Assembly: GCF_037969725.1 (NCBI RefSeq)
Contig: NZ_CP150203.1
Location: forward strand, 4,356,001 to 4,420,000
DNA length: 64,000 nucleotides
Source: Paenibacillus sp. FSL W8-0426
GTDB taxonomy: Bacteria > Bacillota > Bacilli > Paenibacillales > Paenibacillaceae
Direction of reading: 5' to 3'
A program made the position numbers and the translations under genes. Below are positions 1-8,503 of the stretch, in pieces (position 1 is the stretch's first letter; each line of letters starts with the position of its first letter). The notes beneath the pieces were generated by a model that had not been told where the DNA came from, ran no database searches, and saw only the letters and a list, made by a program, of their open reading frames with translations.

Positions 1-818
1 TAGAGTCTTAACCAAAATCGGAACATCTGGACCATCTCGCTGCCGTTTTCGGTAACCAGCTTGTCCTCACCTTCCGACGTCAACTCCAGCCCATCCCTGT
101 TTTCCCGGATAAGCCGATGGTGGTAGGCATAGTCGTAAATGAAAGCAAAACGGTCCGGGTAATCCTTGAATGAACGCCCGTATCCGAATCTCCATCCCGC
201 TTTTCCCACCAATGTCTCCCGGATGTGCAGATGTTCCATGATTTGCATCTGGGAACGGCGATACATCATGCCTTCGGCATTCAATGCGATGTCATGCCTC
301 GATACATATTGCAAAAACAGCTTGAGGTCCTCGGCAAGCAGATGATGCTCGTCCCTGTACATGGCGGGTTCATCCGTTGTTTCGATCCCCTCTTTTAAAT
401 GGGCTGCCAGCACGTCTCGAAATCTCGCCTTCAAATCCTGCGGAACCTGATACAGGTATTTGGTTTGTTGGGTGGTTCCGTTAAACAACCATCCGCTTTT
501 GCTGAACCGCACGATCAGGTCACGGGGACTCATGCCGGCATCGCCCTCCTGTTTCTCGAGCGATTGCCGGGCAATCGCAATGAGCTCCTCCATACCGAAA
601 TATTGGCGCGAATCAAACAGCAGCAGGTTTAAGAAACGTCGATTGGGCCAGTCCAGTTCGGAAACCTGCTTTTCAAAAAAAGGCCTGTTGCCCAATGTAG
701 TGAGAATGCTCTGGATGAGTTCATGTTTGGAATTGGGCTTGCATTTGCAGTTGTAATAATCCGCGATTCGGTTAAGCTGGCCGATATCGGCAAACGTTAG
801 CATATCCGCTAGATTCAT
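1..818 (-). CDS. Helicase-associated-domain-like protein, N-terminal 272 residues (runs off window)
   Basis: Open from an ATG at 818 to the window edge, so only the N-terminal 272 residues are visible and the stop lies outside. The protein begins MNLADMLTFADIGQLNRIAD and is rich in charged and aromatic residues, with no signal peptide or membrane segment. The opening, a short helix followed by a lysine-rich 'NCKCKPNSKHELIQSIL' stretch, resembles the SAP/helicase-associated (Helicase_C_3-type) proteins of Bacillales, but no catalytic motif is seen here. It is preceded by a spacer of about 200 bp that contains the terminator of the upstream phosphatase gene. The family call is tentative; it is clearly a real gene because the frame stays open for 818 bases with sensible composition. 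Confidence 0.55.
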   Translation of the reverse strand, partial: MNLADMLTFADIGQLNRIADYYNCKCKPNSKHELIQSILTTLGNRPFFEKQVSELDWPNRRFLNLLLFDSRQYFGMEELIAIARQSLEKQEGDAGMSPRDLIVRFSKSGWLFNGTTQQTKYLYQVPQDLKARFRDVLAAHLKEGIETTDEPAMYRDEHHLLAEDLKLFLQYVSRHDIALNAEGMMYRRSQMQIMEHLHIRETLVGKAGWRFGYGRSFKDYPDRFAFIYDYAYHHRLIRENRDGLELTSEGEDKLVTENGSEMVQMFRFWLRL

Positions 819-1020
819 GGGTCCATCGCCTCGCCGTTGACTACTGTCGGCTGATTCGGGGCCTGTAGTAGTTTGGTTTTGTAAACATCGTTGACGGAAT
901 TTCCATGATCTAAACCTGCAGTCGGCAAATCTTTCATTCTTTTTTTACTATTCTATGCTCAGATTTGGTTGCTCAGAAGAATATGGACCTCCCGATCCCA
1001 TGCTGAAGTGAAAAAGACAC

Positions 1021-1053
1021 AAAAAAACAACCTGAATGGGTTAGTCAGGTTGT
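1021..1053 (-). terminator. Rho-independent terminator of the histidine phosphatase gene
   Basis: A stem AACCTGA/TCAGGTT is followed on the minus strand by seven T residues. The stop codon of the phosphatase gene lies in the hairpin loop. Confidence 0.85.
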
Positions 1054-1640
1054 TTTACGGTATCCAATGTCAAATGACGTGTGCAATTGTACAGAAGCGG
1101 CGTCCAATCGTGCTTCTCTTTCTCAAGAATGGTCAAAGACAAGTTGCCGATTCGTTCCGAGTATCGATCCTTGAACAAAGCGGACAACAAATTGGCAAGC
1201 AGGGCACCGTGTGTTACGATCAGGATGTTTTTGTGCGGATGGGCACACCAGAGATCCTCCAAAAATGCAACTGCCCGCAGCTGAATATCGGCAACCTTCT
1301 CTTGTCCCAGATCCAGCGTCTCCCAGTCGGTACCCCAGCGGGAAACACGTTCTTCGGACGTAAGGCCCTCGATCTGGCCAAACCCTCTCTCTTTCAGGCG
1401 TGCATCCGGCTCAAGCATCGGCACATGGAGCATCCCGGACAAAATTTCACCCGTCTCCTGCGCGCGGGACAAGCCGCTTGTAATGATGTAATCCCATTGC
1501 TGTTCCTCTGCAAGCAGACGGCTCCCCAGCCGTTCTGCCTGCCTTTTGCCTTCGGCATTCAGGGGAATGTCCGTCTGTCCCTGAATGCGTCCTGCGGCAT
1601 TCCAATCGGTAAGACCGTGACGAATCAGCCCAATCCGCAT
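1041..1640 (-). CDS. Histidine phosphatase family protein (phosphoglycerate-mutase-like)
   Basis: A 199-residue cytoplasmic protein that opens MRIGLIRHGLTDWN. This carries the RHG catalytic motif with the phospho-accepting histidine near residue 8, and a second catalytic histidine sits in the 'IVTHGALLANLL' stretch. Length and motifs fit the alpha-ribazole phosphatase/CobC/PhoE-like group of the histidine phosphatase superfamily; the substrate cannot be told from sequence. I chose the ATG at 1640 because AGGG lies 8 bases upstream; an in-frame ATG at 1652 sits too close to its GGAGAA. It follows the anti-sigma gene by 23 bp, so it is probably the third gene of the sigma operon, and it ends in a strong terminator. 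Confidence 0.85.
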   Translation of the reverse strand: MRIGLIRHGLTDWNAAGRIQGQTDIPLNAEGKRQAERLGSRLLAEEQQWDYIITSGLSRAQETGEILSGMLHVPMLEPDARLKERGFGQIEGLTSEERVSRWGTDWETLDLGQEKVADIQLRAVAFLEDLWCAHPHKNILIVTHGALLANLLSALFKDRYSERIGNLSLTILEKEKHDWTPLLYNCTRHLTLDTVKQPD

Positions 1641-1663
1641 TTCATCCCTCATTTCTCCATTCG

Positions 1664-2314
1664 TTAGACAGCCGTCGTCTCGGGACCGGAACGCTGCTTC
1701 CGTTTGCTCGTCGTCCGATGCATGCGCCCAAGCGAGAACAACGCCATTCCAATGGCAAGCAAGGATAGCCCCATCCAATATTGAGGATAGGCAGGCCCCA
1801 TGCTTACGACCAGTGGTTCGACAATACTGCCCCGGTCCATACCGGACAGGCTGTACTGATACATCACGGATGAAGACGAATCTCCGCCCGCTACAGCCGT
1901 TTCCAGAATGCCCGTAGTGAGCACGCTTGGCTTCTCGGCTTCCGTTACATCCGGCTTAAACATGGCCATGTACAAAAAGCTGCACAGGAAAATGGCCATA
2001 AACGCGGCAATCCACAAAGACATGTGCTTTCGAAGTGCGGCAGAGAACCGGTTGACTTTCACCTCTTCAGGCAGCAGCCATGGAGACTCCGCATATATCC
2101 GGTCCATCACGTTGCGGTTGACTCGTTCCGCTTGCTGCTCCGTAACCGGCTCAGGTATGCTGTGCAACAATATCCGGGCTTCTTCCCAGACTTCGAACTG
2201 CTGCGAACATTCCTTGCATCCGGCTAAATGGGCATCGAACGCTAGCCGCTGAGGATGATTTTCCGGCAAATCCCAGATATAAGCAAACAGCTCCTGGGCT
2301 TCATCGCAATTCAT
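1664..2314 (-). CDS. Anti-sigma factor with zf-HC2 domain, single-pass membrane protein
   Basis: 216 residues. The N-terminus carries a putative zinc-binding anti-sigma (zf-HC2) module with the H-x3-C-x2-C pattern 'HLAGCKEC' around residues 29-36. A single hydrophobic segment near residues 100-118 would place the N-terminal sigma-binding domain in the cytoplasm, and a second hydrophobic stretch lies close to the C-terminus (about residues 180-195). The start overlaps the sigma-factor stop in an ATGA, so the two are translationally coupled, the usual arrangement for an ECF sigma and its cognate anti-sigma. Release of the sigma factor probably needs a signal acting on the external part. The signal is unknown. 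Confidence 0.85.
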   Translation of the reverse strand: MNCDEAQELFAYIWDLPENHPQRLAFDAHLAGCKECSQQFEVWEEARILLHSIPEPVTEQQAERVNRNVMDRIYAESPWLLPEEVKVNRFSAALRKHMSLWIAAFMAIFLCSFLYMAMFKPDVTEAEKPSVLTTGILETAVAGGDSSSSVMYQYSLSGMDRGSIVEPLVVSMGPAYPQYWMGLSLLAIGMALFSLGRMHRTTSKRKQRSGPETTAV

Positions 2315-2904
2315 CGGTTTTTCATCCCTTCATATGGCTCGTACACCGGTTCGAAGAAATAAGGCTCCAATTGGGATTTCACGCTGGATCTCGCTCTGAA
2401 CAACAGCGATTTCACGGAGCTGACGCTTTGTCCGAGAATGCTGGCGATTTCCTGATAGTCCAACTGATCATACTCACGAAGTATGATGGCCGAACGCTGC
2501 TTCTCAGGCAAATTGTTTATGGCATCTCTCACCAGCGTTACCCGTTCACTTCGCAACACGGCGTGCTCCGGAGCATTCTCCGAAGGAGCAACCGGAACTA
2601 CCCCGCTCTCTTCGAGCGGCACGTTGCCGCTGCGCTGTTTGCGAAGCTCGCTTAGCACCGTGTTGCGCGCGATGGTGTACAACCAAGTAGAGAAAGATGC
2701 ATCCACCTCGCGAAACGAGTGCAGGCTGCGAAACGCCTTATAAAATGTCTCAGAGCACAGATCCTCTGCAAGCAGCTCCATATTGGAACTCTTCAACATA
2801 TGATATACAAAAGCCAGTATTTTACGCTGATAACGGCGCATCAGCTCGGAATATAACTCCAGGTTACCTTCCTTGATTTCACGAATCAACTGGGAATCCG
2901 TCAT
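2311..2904 (-). CDS. ECF-type RNA polymerase sigma factor
   Basis: 197 residues with sigma region 2 at about residues 10-85 (including 'DLCSETFYKAFRSL' and 'FSTWLYTIARNTVL') and region 4 at about 120-175 ('LPEKQRSAIILREYDQLDYQEIASIL' split by a helix-turn-helix). No region 3 is present, as expected for group 4 sigma factors. The ATG at 2904 has GGAGG 12 bases upstream and lies about 50 bases downstream of a candidate self-recognised promoter. Longer in-frame starts at 2961 would begin at the presumed transcription start and are unlikely. It forms an operon with the anti-sigma factor. Which B. subtilis ECF sigma it resembles most cannot be decided by eye. Confidence 0.9.
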   Translation of the reverse strand: MTDSQLIREIKEGNLELYSELMRRYQRKILAFVYHMLKSSNMELLAEDLCSETFYKAFRSLHSFREVDASFSTWLYTIARNTVLSELRKQRSGNVPLEESGVVPVAPSENAPEHAVLRSERVTLVRDAINNLPEKQRSAIILREYDQLDYQEIASILGQSVSSVKSLLFRARSSVKSQLEPYFFEPVYEPYEGMKNR

Positions 2905-2963
2905 TTGAGTGCGACCCCTCCTCGCCCATCCATGTGCTTCTCCCCGTTCGACTCTACTCATTA

Positions 2964-2990
2964 TTACCGAACAGGCACAAAAAAGTTGCG
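2964..2990 (-). promoter_or_regulatory. Candidate autoregulated ECF promoter of the sigma/anti-sigma operon
   Basis: On the minus strand GCAAC is followed after 15 bases (starting with six T) by CGGTAA. An AAC -35 with a CG-containing -10 is the general form of ECF sigma promoters in Firmicutes. It lies directly upstream of the sigma gene. Confidence 0.5.
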
Positions 2991-3040
2991 GTATTCACCG
3001 CATGGAATATGCAAACCATGCCGAAGCATGGTCATTCGTC

Positions 3041-3069
3041 AATTTCCCCTATGTAATGGTAATTTCCCC
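3041..3069. repeat. Direct repeat AATTTCCCC, 20 bp apart, upstream of the sigma operon
   Basis: The 9-mer AATTTCCCC occurs at 3041-3049 and 3061-3069, spaced by 20 bp, close to two helical turns. It lies about 55-85 bp upstream of the candidate ECF -35 element and could be an activator site. Apart from this repeat, the candidate ECF promoter and the small-RNA unit, I see nothing else in 2991-3440. Confidence 0.35.
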
Positions 3070-3278
3070 AACGTTTCTACATAACAGTACATATTGTACA
3101 ACGGTCTGCAGCACTCTGGCAAATCCAGTGCTATCCAGTGCAGTCCGACCTGACATTTATATGCGGCCATTTTGGCGACCATAACCGCGATTTGCTCGGT
3201 TTTTGTTTCACACATTATTTAATGACGTAACATACCTGCTAAAAGGTTGCACATTTGCGAAATTTATTTTCTAAAAAC

Positions 3279-3306
3279 AAAAAAAAGACCGCTTACATAA
3301 GCGGCC
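3279..3306 (-). terminator. Terminator of the candidate small RNA
   Basis: The stem GGCCGCTTA/TAAGCGGTC is followed on the minus strand by eight T residues. It is not followed by T residues in the other direction. Confidence 0.9.
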
Positions 3307-3363
3307 ATTGCTCATTCCGAGCAATACAGTTATTGGATAGGAGTGGAGAGAAACCATACTGTA
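3279..3363 (-). ncRNA. Candidate small RNA gene, about 85 nt, with its own promoter and terminator
   Basis: A consensus sigma-A promoter (3369-3397) points to a start near 3363 and a strong terminator ends at 3279. Between them the transcript folds into three hairpins by eye. The first has a TACAGT/ACTGTA stem closing a 27-nt loop. The second is TTGCTC/GAGCAA with a GGAAT loop. The third is the terminator, GGCCGCTTATGTAAGCGGTC followed by eight T. The large loop is C-rich (CTCTCCACTCCTATCC) and complementary to Shine-Dalgarno-type sequences. No ribosome-binding site or plausible ORF is present. It is separate from tyrA, which has its own terminator at 3442-3463. Confidence 0.7.
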
Positions 3364-3368
3364 CTTTT

Positions 3369-3397
3369 ATTATATGTATCCGTTTTCATTTTGTCAA
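3369..3397 (-). promoter_or_regulatory. Consensus sigma-A promoter of the candidate small RNA
   Basis: TTGACA, exactly 17 bases, then TATAAT on the minus strand. Both hexamers match the consensus at every position. Confidence 0.9.
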
Positions 3398-3441
3398 CCC
3401 TTCGAGAAAAATTTGTTAAACTTCATTAAAACTTACAAAAG

Positions 3442-3463
3442 AAAAGAGGACCCGCGGGCCCCC
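3442..3463 (-). terminator. Terminator at the end of the aro-trp-hisC-tyrA supraoperon
   Basis: A GC-rich hairpin GGGGGCC-CGCG-GGTCCTC (two G-T pairs) followed by TTTT begins a few bases after the tyrA stop. Confidence 0.75.
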
Positions 3464-3466
3464 TTT

Positions 3467-4561
3467 TTATATCCATACCTGATATCCAAGCGAATCCAGC
3501 AGTGTCCGGGCACGCTCCATCTCCTCTTCCTGACGGAAAGAGAGGCGCATAATACCCGGTACGTCCACCCGGTTCTCGATGATTTCCATGTTGCTCAAGT
3601 TAATGTCATGCTTCCCGAGTTCAGTCGCGATTTTGCCGATCGCTCCGGGAGCATCCTGTACATCCGTATACAGATCGAACAACGGGGAAATCATGCCCTT
3701 TCGCCGTTCTGGCAGCACGCTGCGGAATTCGCGCGCCTCCCGGAATGCCTGCTCGATACGTTCGCCGTTATGCTCCTCCAGCATTTTGGTGAACGCCGCA
3801 ATCTGGCCATTCCAATCCTTGAGCAGTCCAAGGAGCACATCCCGATTGCTGAGCAGAATATCGCGCCACACGATGGCATCGCTGGAGGCAATGCGCGTAA
3901 TGTCCCGGAATCCGCCTGCTGCAAGCATTTTGTATAACGGATTCGATTCATTATACTCACGCACCTGATTCACCAGCGCAACGGCAATCACATGCGGCAG
4001 ATGGCTGATGGCTCCTACGATGTCGTCATGAAGCAGCGGCTCCACGCGGACGATCTGCGCCCTTGTGTATGCCAACAGCTCGGACAACCGCCCGTACGCC
4101 TCCTCGGGCACATGTGCCGAAGGGGTAAGGACATAGTAGGCGTTCTCGAAAAGCACGGCAGAAGCCGCCTCGACGCCCGCACGTTCCGACCCTGCCATCG
4201 GATGTCCGCCTATGAAGTAGGCGTCCTTCAAACGAAGATGCTCGGCGCAAGCCACAATGGAAGCCTTCGTGCTGCCAACATCGGTGATGATGCACCCTTT
4301 TTTCAACGGAAGGGCCGCAAGCTGCTTGAAATACGATTCCAGCAAACCTACAGGCACGCACAGGAAAATAAAGTCGGCATCCTTCACCGCGTCTTCCAAG
4401 GAGAGCGTGGCATCATCCACCACGCCGCTGGCTATGTACTTCTCCTTAAGCTCCGGCAAGTGGGCGTAGCCCACCACCGTCACGTCCGGCTTCCCCTTAA
4501 AGCAGAGTGCCAACGAACCTCCGATGAGTCCTACGCCGATCATTGCAATTTTACGTGTCAT
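3467..4561 (-). CDS. tyrA: Prephenate dehydrogenase with C-terminal ACT domain
   Basis: 364 residues. It oxidatively decarboxylates prephenate to 4-hydroxyphenylpyruvate with NAD, on the tyrosine branch. The N-terminus shows a Rossmann fold with GVGLIGGS near residues 8-15. The catalytic region includes the 'GGHPMAGSERAG' stretch that binds prephenate. The C-terminal part, from about residue 290, has the pattern of an ACT regulatory domain ('DLYTDVQDAPGAIGKIATEL'), which suggests feedback by tyrosine. GAGGAACC precedes the ATG. It lies 23 bp after hisC and is the last gene of the aromatic supraoperon, as in B. subtilis. Confidence 0.95.
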   Translation of the reverse strand: MTRKIAMIGVGLIGGSLALCFKGKPDVTVVGYAHLPELKEKYIASGVVDDATLSLEDAVKDADFIFLCVPVGLLESYFKQLAALPLKKGCIITDVGSTKASIVACAEHLRLKDAYFIGGHPMAGSERAGVEAASAVLFENAYYVLTPSAHVPEEAYGRLSELLAYTRAQIVRVEPLLHDDIVGAISHLPHVIAVALVNQVREYNESNPLYKMLAAGGFRDITRIASSDAIVWRDILLSNRDVLLGLLKDWNGQIAAFTKMLEEHNGERIEQAFREAREFRSVLPERRKGMISPLFDLYTDVQDAPGAIGKIATELGKHDINLSNMEIIENRVDVPGIMRLSFRQEEEMERARTLLDSLGYQVWI

Positions 4562-4584
4562 GGTTCCTCGCTATCCGCAGCCCG

Positions 4585-5685
4585 CTAAGGGCGAGCTACC
4601 GCTTTCTCCGCGAGGGTATTCTCGAGCGCCGCCACGAAAGCCCGGTTCTGTTCGGGCGTCCCGACAGATACACGAATGTAAGTAGGGTACAAGCGGAAGC
4701 CCGGTCGAACGATAATGCCTTGTTTAAGCAGGGATTGGAACGCTTCCTGGGTAGGCATGTCGAGATTCACCATAATAAAGTTCCCTTGCGACGGGAAATA
4801 CGGCAAACCCAGCCGCGTAAACTCTCCTTGCAAAAAGTCGCGCTCCGTCTGGTTGAGCGCAGAGCACTCCTGCACGAAAGCTTGGTCAGCCAAGGCGGCT
4901 GTTGCAGCGGCTTGACCGAAACGGGACGTATTGAACGGCTCCCGCACACGGTTGATCATGTCAATGACCTCAGGACGTCCCACCCCGTATCCGATGCGCA
5001 GGGAAGCGAGGCCGTAAATTTTGGAAAATGTACGCAAAATGACGAGATTCGGATAACGTTCCAGCATCGGGATGGACTGCGGATAAGCTTCATCCTTGAC
5101 AAATTCGTAGTACGCCTCATCCAGCACGACCATGACATGGGCAGGCACCCGGTTCAGGAAGGAAGTCAGTTCCGCATCGGTAACGATCGTACCTGTCGGG
5201 TTGTTGGGGTTGCACACCCAGACCACTTTGGTTTTATCATTGATTTTGGCGAGCATGGCTTCGAGATCATGCTTTCCATCCACAAGCGGCACTTCGATGC
5301 TTACCGCACCCTCGATGACGGCATTGCTTTTGTATACGGAAAACGTCTGGTCTGCCATAATCGTTTCGTCGCCTGGGAGGAAAAATGCCCGGGCGATCAA
5401 TGCGATGATTTCGTCCGAACCGCAGCCAAAAATCAAATGGTTGCTCGCAACGCCGAGATGTTTGGCGAGCGTGCTCGCCAACTCCGCCGAGCTGCCATCC
5501 GGGTAAATGCTAATGTTTGCAAATTCATTCTTAATCGCTTCAATCGCGGCAGGTGAACTGCCGTACGGATTTTCGTTGGAAGCGAGCTTGATGACTTTTT
5601 CGAGCCCCAGCTCACGCTTCACTTCTTCAACCGGTTTGCCTGGTTGGTATACAGGCAGATTGACAATCTGGGATTTCGGTTTCAA
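4585..5685 (-). CDS. hisC: Histidinol-phosphate / aromatic aminotransferase
   Basis: 366 residues from a TTG start. It is a PLP-dependent class I/II aminotransferase. In Bacillales HisC works in histidine synthesis and also transaminates prephenate-derived keto acids to phenylalanine and tyrosine, which explains its place next to tyrA. Visible motifs are 'ASNENPYG' near the N-terminus, 'NPNNPTG' and the PLP-lysine region 'FSKIYGLASLRIGY'. I chose the TTG at 5685 because AGGAGG sits 8 bases upstream; an upstream in-frame ATG at 5703 lacks a ribosome site and in fact overlaps this one. About 80 bp separate it from trpA, with no visible terminator, so co-transcription is likely. Confidence 0.95.
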   Translation of the reverse strand: MKPKSQIVNLPVYQPGKPVEEVKRELGLEKVIKLASNENPYGSSPAAIEAIKNEFANISIYPDGSSAELASTLAKHLGVASNHLIFGCGSDEIIALIARAFFLPGDETIMADQTFSVYKSNAVIEGAVSIEVPLVDGKHDLEAMLAKINDKTKVVWVCNPNNPTGTIVTDAELTSFLNRVPAHVMVVLDEAYYEFVKDEAYPQSIPMLERYPNLVILRTFSKIYGLASLRIGYGVGRPEVIDMINRVREPFNTSRFGQAAATAALADQAFVQECSALNQTERDFLQGEFTRLGLPYFPSQGNFIMVNLDMPTQEAFQSLLKQGIIVRPGFRLYPTYIRVSVGTPEQNRAFVAALENTLAEKAVARP

Positions 5686-5766
5686 TCCGACCGCCTCCTT
5701 CATGTTGTGCTTATAAACAGGAACGGCATGCCGAAGCATGCGCCACTAGAATCCCCTAGTCTCCTA

Positions 5767-6573
5767 CTAACCTTTTAATTGTGCCACAAAGTTGCGGATT
5801 TGCAACAGACCTTCCTCGCGCGTCTCGGCCTGCTTCAGCAAAGGAATGGCCTCTTCGACTTTGCGTACGATGGCGCTGCCCACGACAACCCCGTCGCAGA
5901 TGCGGGAAAAACGCGCAACTTGTTCGTGGCTCGAAATGCCGAAGCCTACGGCGACGGGAATGTCCGTGTAGCTTTTGACGGTCGAAATGAAGCTCTCGAT
6001 TCCGTCGAAGAAGGATGCCCGTTCCCCTGTAACGCCAAGGGAAGATACGCAATAGATAAATCCGCGAGCGCCGGACACGATGCGTTCGATCCGTGCGTTC
6101 GATGTCGGAGCGACGAGCGGAACGAGGTGGATGCCCGCGGCTTCCGATCTCCGGCGCATATCCTCGGATTCCTCGATCGGCAGATCGGGAATGATCAGAC
6201 CGCTGATTCCGTTATCGACCAATAGCTCGAAAAAAGCATCCAGCCCGGTTTGCAGTACCGGATTATAGTAGGTGAACAGCACGAATGGCATTTTGACGCC
6301 TTCTTCGCGTGCTCTCGCTGCGGTTTCAATGCAGGTGCGAATCGAAATTTGGCTCTGAAGCGCACGTTCCGATGCACGCTGGATGACAGGGCCATCGGCA
6401 AGCGGATCGGAGTAAGGCACGCCAAGTTCCAAAATATCGGCGCCTGCCCTTTCGAGCTCCTTGATGATGGCAACCGTAGTATCCAGATCAGGATCCCCTA
6501 CGGTCAGGAACGGAATCAGTGCGGTGCGTTTCTGCTCCTTCAGCTGTTGGAAGGTCTGGTCCATCAAGTTCAT
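5767..6573 (-). CDS. trpA: Tryptophan synthase alpha chain
   Basis: 268 residues, a TIM-barrel subunit that cleaves indole-3-glycerol phosphate to indole and glyceraldehyde 3-phosphate and channels indole to TrpB. The catalytic glutamate is in '[17 protein letters not shown]' and the second acidic residue in the '[11 protein letters not shown]' stretch. Start and trpB stop overlap as ATGA, so the two subunits are translationally coupled. GGGAGG precedes the start by 9 bases. It is the last gene of the trp block. Confidence 0.97.
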   Translation of the reverse strand: MNLMDQTFQQLKEQKRTALIPFLTVGDPDLDTTVAIIKELERAGADILELGVPYSDPLADGPVIQRASERALQSQISIRTCIETAARAREEGVKMPFVLFTYYNPVLQTGLDAFFELLVDNGISGLIIPDLPIEESEDMRRRSEAAGIHLVPLVAPTSNARIERIVSGARGFIYCVSSLGVTGERASFFDGIESFISTVKSYTDIPVAVGFGISSHEQVARFSRICDGVVVGSAIVRKVEEAIPLLKQAETREEGLLQIRNFVAQLKG

Positions 6574-7769
6574 GCCAATTTACCTCCCGTATACTTCATG
6601 ATCGATTCGACGTCTTTGTCTCCACGCCCCGAGAGGCAGATCACGACGAGATCGTCCGCCGTCAATTCGGGCGCAAGCTTGATCACCTGGGCAATGGCAT
6701 GCGAGGATTCCAACGCCGGAATGATGCCTTCCGTGCGGCAAAGCAATTGCAGGGCATCCAGCGCCTCCTGATCCGTGATGGGAACGTACTGTGCCCGCTC
6801 GGCATCCTTCAAATACGCATGCTCGGGGCCAACGCCCGGATAGTCCAGCCCTGCCGAAATCGAATGCGCCGGCTGCACCTGGCCGTACTCGTCTTGGAGC
6901 AAATAACTCATGGAGCCCTGGAATACGCCATGCGTACCCTTGGTCATGGTCGCGGCATGGAACTCGGTCTCCACGCCTTTGCCGGCAGCTTCCACGCCCA
7001 CCAGCTTCACATTTTTGTCGTTAATGAACGGATAGAACATGCCGATGGCATTGCTGCCTCCGCCGACGGCGGCAACGATGACGTCCGGCAGCCGTCCTTC
7101 CAGCTCCTGAATCTGGCGACGCGTTTCGTCGCCGATGACACGCTGGAAGTTGCGAACCATCATCGGATACGGATGAGGCCCGACGACCGAACCGAGAACG
7201 TAAAACGTATCCTCCACGTTGCTGACCCAGTAACGCAGCGCTTCGTTGCCCGCGTCCTTCAGCGTTCGGGTACCCGATGTCACCGGGATGACCTCCGCAC
7301 CGAGCAATCGCATGCGGAATACGTTCAGCTGCTGCCGCTGCGTGTCTTCCTCGCCCATAAACACCTTACATTCAAGGCCGAGCAACGCGGCAACCGTAGC
7401 CGTTGCTACGCCGTGTTGTCCTGCGCCCGTTTCGGCGATGACTTTCTTTTTGCCCATCCGTTTGGCCAGCAATCCCTGTCCGAGGGCATTGTTGATTTTG
7501 TGCGCGCCCGTATGGTTCAGGTCCTCGCGTTTGAGGTAAATTTTCGGTCCGCCCAGATGGCGAGTCAGCTGCTCCGCAAAATACAAGGGGGTTTCCCGTC
7601 CGGAGTACTCGCTGAGCAAATAGTTCAGCTCCTTGTTGAACTCCTCGTCCTTCGAGAAGCGCTCGTAGGCTTCTTCGAGCTCAATCAGCGCGTTCATGAG
7701 CGTCTCAGGCACGAAGCGGCCTCCAAAAAGGCCGAAACGCCCGTTGTGATCTGGTAATGTATGTGTCAT
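6570..7769 (-). CDS. trpB: Tryptophan synthase beta chain
   Basis: 399 residues. It condenses indole with serine to tryptophan using PLP. The Schiff-base lysine is in '[13 protein letters not shown]' and the phosphate-binding loop is '[10 protein letters not shown]'. Length is typical for TrpB1. AAGGGTG precedes the ATG, and the start overlaps the trpF stop by ATGA, continuing the tight coupling seen from trpC to trpA. Confidence 0.97.
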   Translation of the reverse strand: MTHTLPDHNGRFGLFGGRFVPETLMNALIELEEAYERFSKDEEFNKELNYLLSEYSGRETPLYFAEQLTRHLGGPKIYLKREDLNHTGAHKINNALGQGLLAKRMGKKKVIAETGAGQHGVATATVAALLGLECKVFMGEEDTQRQQLNVFRMRLLGAEVIPVTSGTRTLKDAGNEALRYWVSNVEDTFYVLGSVVGPHPYPMMVRNFQRVIGDETRRQIQELEGRLPDVIVAAVGGGSNAIGMFYPFINDKNVKLVGVEAAGKGVETEFHAATMTKGTHGVFQGSMSYLLQDEYGQVQPAHSISAGLDYPGVGPEHAYLKDAERAQYVPITDQEALDALQLLCRTEGIIPALESSHAIAQVIKLAPELTADDLVVICLSGRGDKDVESIMKYTGGKLA

Positions 7770-8503
7770 GCCTGCTTCACCCTTTCTACAAATGCTGTTA
7801 TTTTTGCTATGTCCTTCACGCCGCCCGTCTCCACGCCGCTGGATACGTCAACCCCATCCGGTTGATAGGTCCGAATCAGGTCCTCTACGTTATCCGGCTG
7901 CAGTCCGCCCGCAACAAACCATTTGACGCCATTTTCCTTGCACCAGTCGGCATAAGCAGGGATTCGTTCCCAAGCAAAGGTTTTGCCCGATCCCCCGCCA
8001 TACATGGGGTCATGGGTATCCAATAAAACAGCGTCCACTGTTCCTTCGTATGGGGTCAAGGCGCGTACCGCCGAATCGTTCTCATCATCGCCTGAGCCAT
8101 CTTTCGGAAACGAAAACACCTTGAAAACCTCCGCTGCCCAGCGCTGCTTTACTTGGCGGCAAAATTCCGGCGTTTCCTGCCCATGCAGTTGAATGACGTC
8201 AAGGGGCGCCACATTCATAATATGTTCCAGCTCTTCCAGCGCAGGGTTTACAAATACCCCCGCCAATCCGGGTCGTTTCCCGGCCTTCCAGTCCATCAAA
8301 ACTTCGCGTAAATCAGCTGCCCGTTCCGGTTCAATGCGGCGGCGGGATTTGGCAAAGACAACACCAATGTAATCCACAGGCAAGTTTATCATTGATTTTA
8401 GCACTTCAACGTCCTGAAGTCCACAAATTTTTGCCGCCGTCGAAGCCTGCTGCTGCCCAATTCCTTCACGGCTCCCTGCTTCGCCTTGTATGTTTTCGGT
8501 CAT
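7766..8503 (-). CDS. trpF: Phosphoribosylanthranilate isomerase
   Basis: 245 residues, a TIM-barrel enzyme that converts N-(5-phosphoribosyl)anthranilate to the ribulose form. The catalytic cysteine is in 'AAKICGLQD' and the phosphate-binding loop in '[11 protein letters not shown]'. The first 22 residues, rich in Glu/Gly/Gln, extend beyond the usual TrpF start and look unstructured. The only well-coupled start is the ATG overlapping the trpC stop, so the extension is probably translated, although the ribosome site is weak. Confidence 0.95.
   Translation of the reverse strand: MTENIQGEAGSREGIGQQQASTAAKICGLQDVEVLKSMINLPVDYIGVVFAKSRRRIEPERAADLREVLMDWKAGKRPGLAGVFVNPALEELEHIMNVAPLDVIQLHGQETPEFCRQVKQRWAAEVFKVFSFPKDGSGDDENDSAVRALTPYEGTVDAVLLDTHDPMYGGGSGKTFAWERIPAYADWCKENGVKWFVAGGLQPDNVEDLIRTYQPDGVDVSSGVETGGVKDIAKITAFVERVKQA

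Noticed and set aside
3279..3306. Second terminator of the tyrA transcript
   Set aside because: A consensus promoter lies between it and tyrA, and tyrA already has a terminator at 3442-3463.
6519..7757. Plus-strand frame of 412 codons opposite trpB
   Set aside because: Shadow of trpB; no start signal and an Arg/His-rich nonsense composition.
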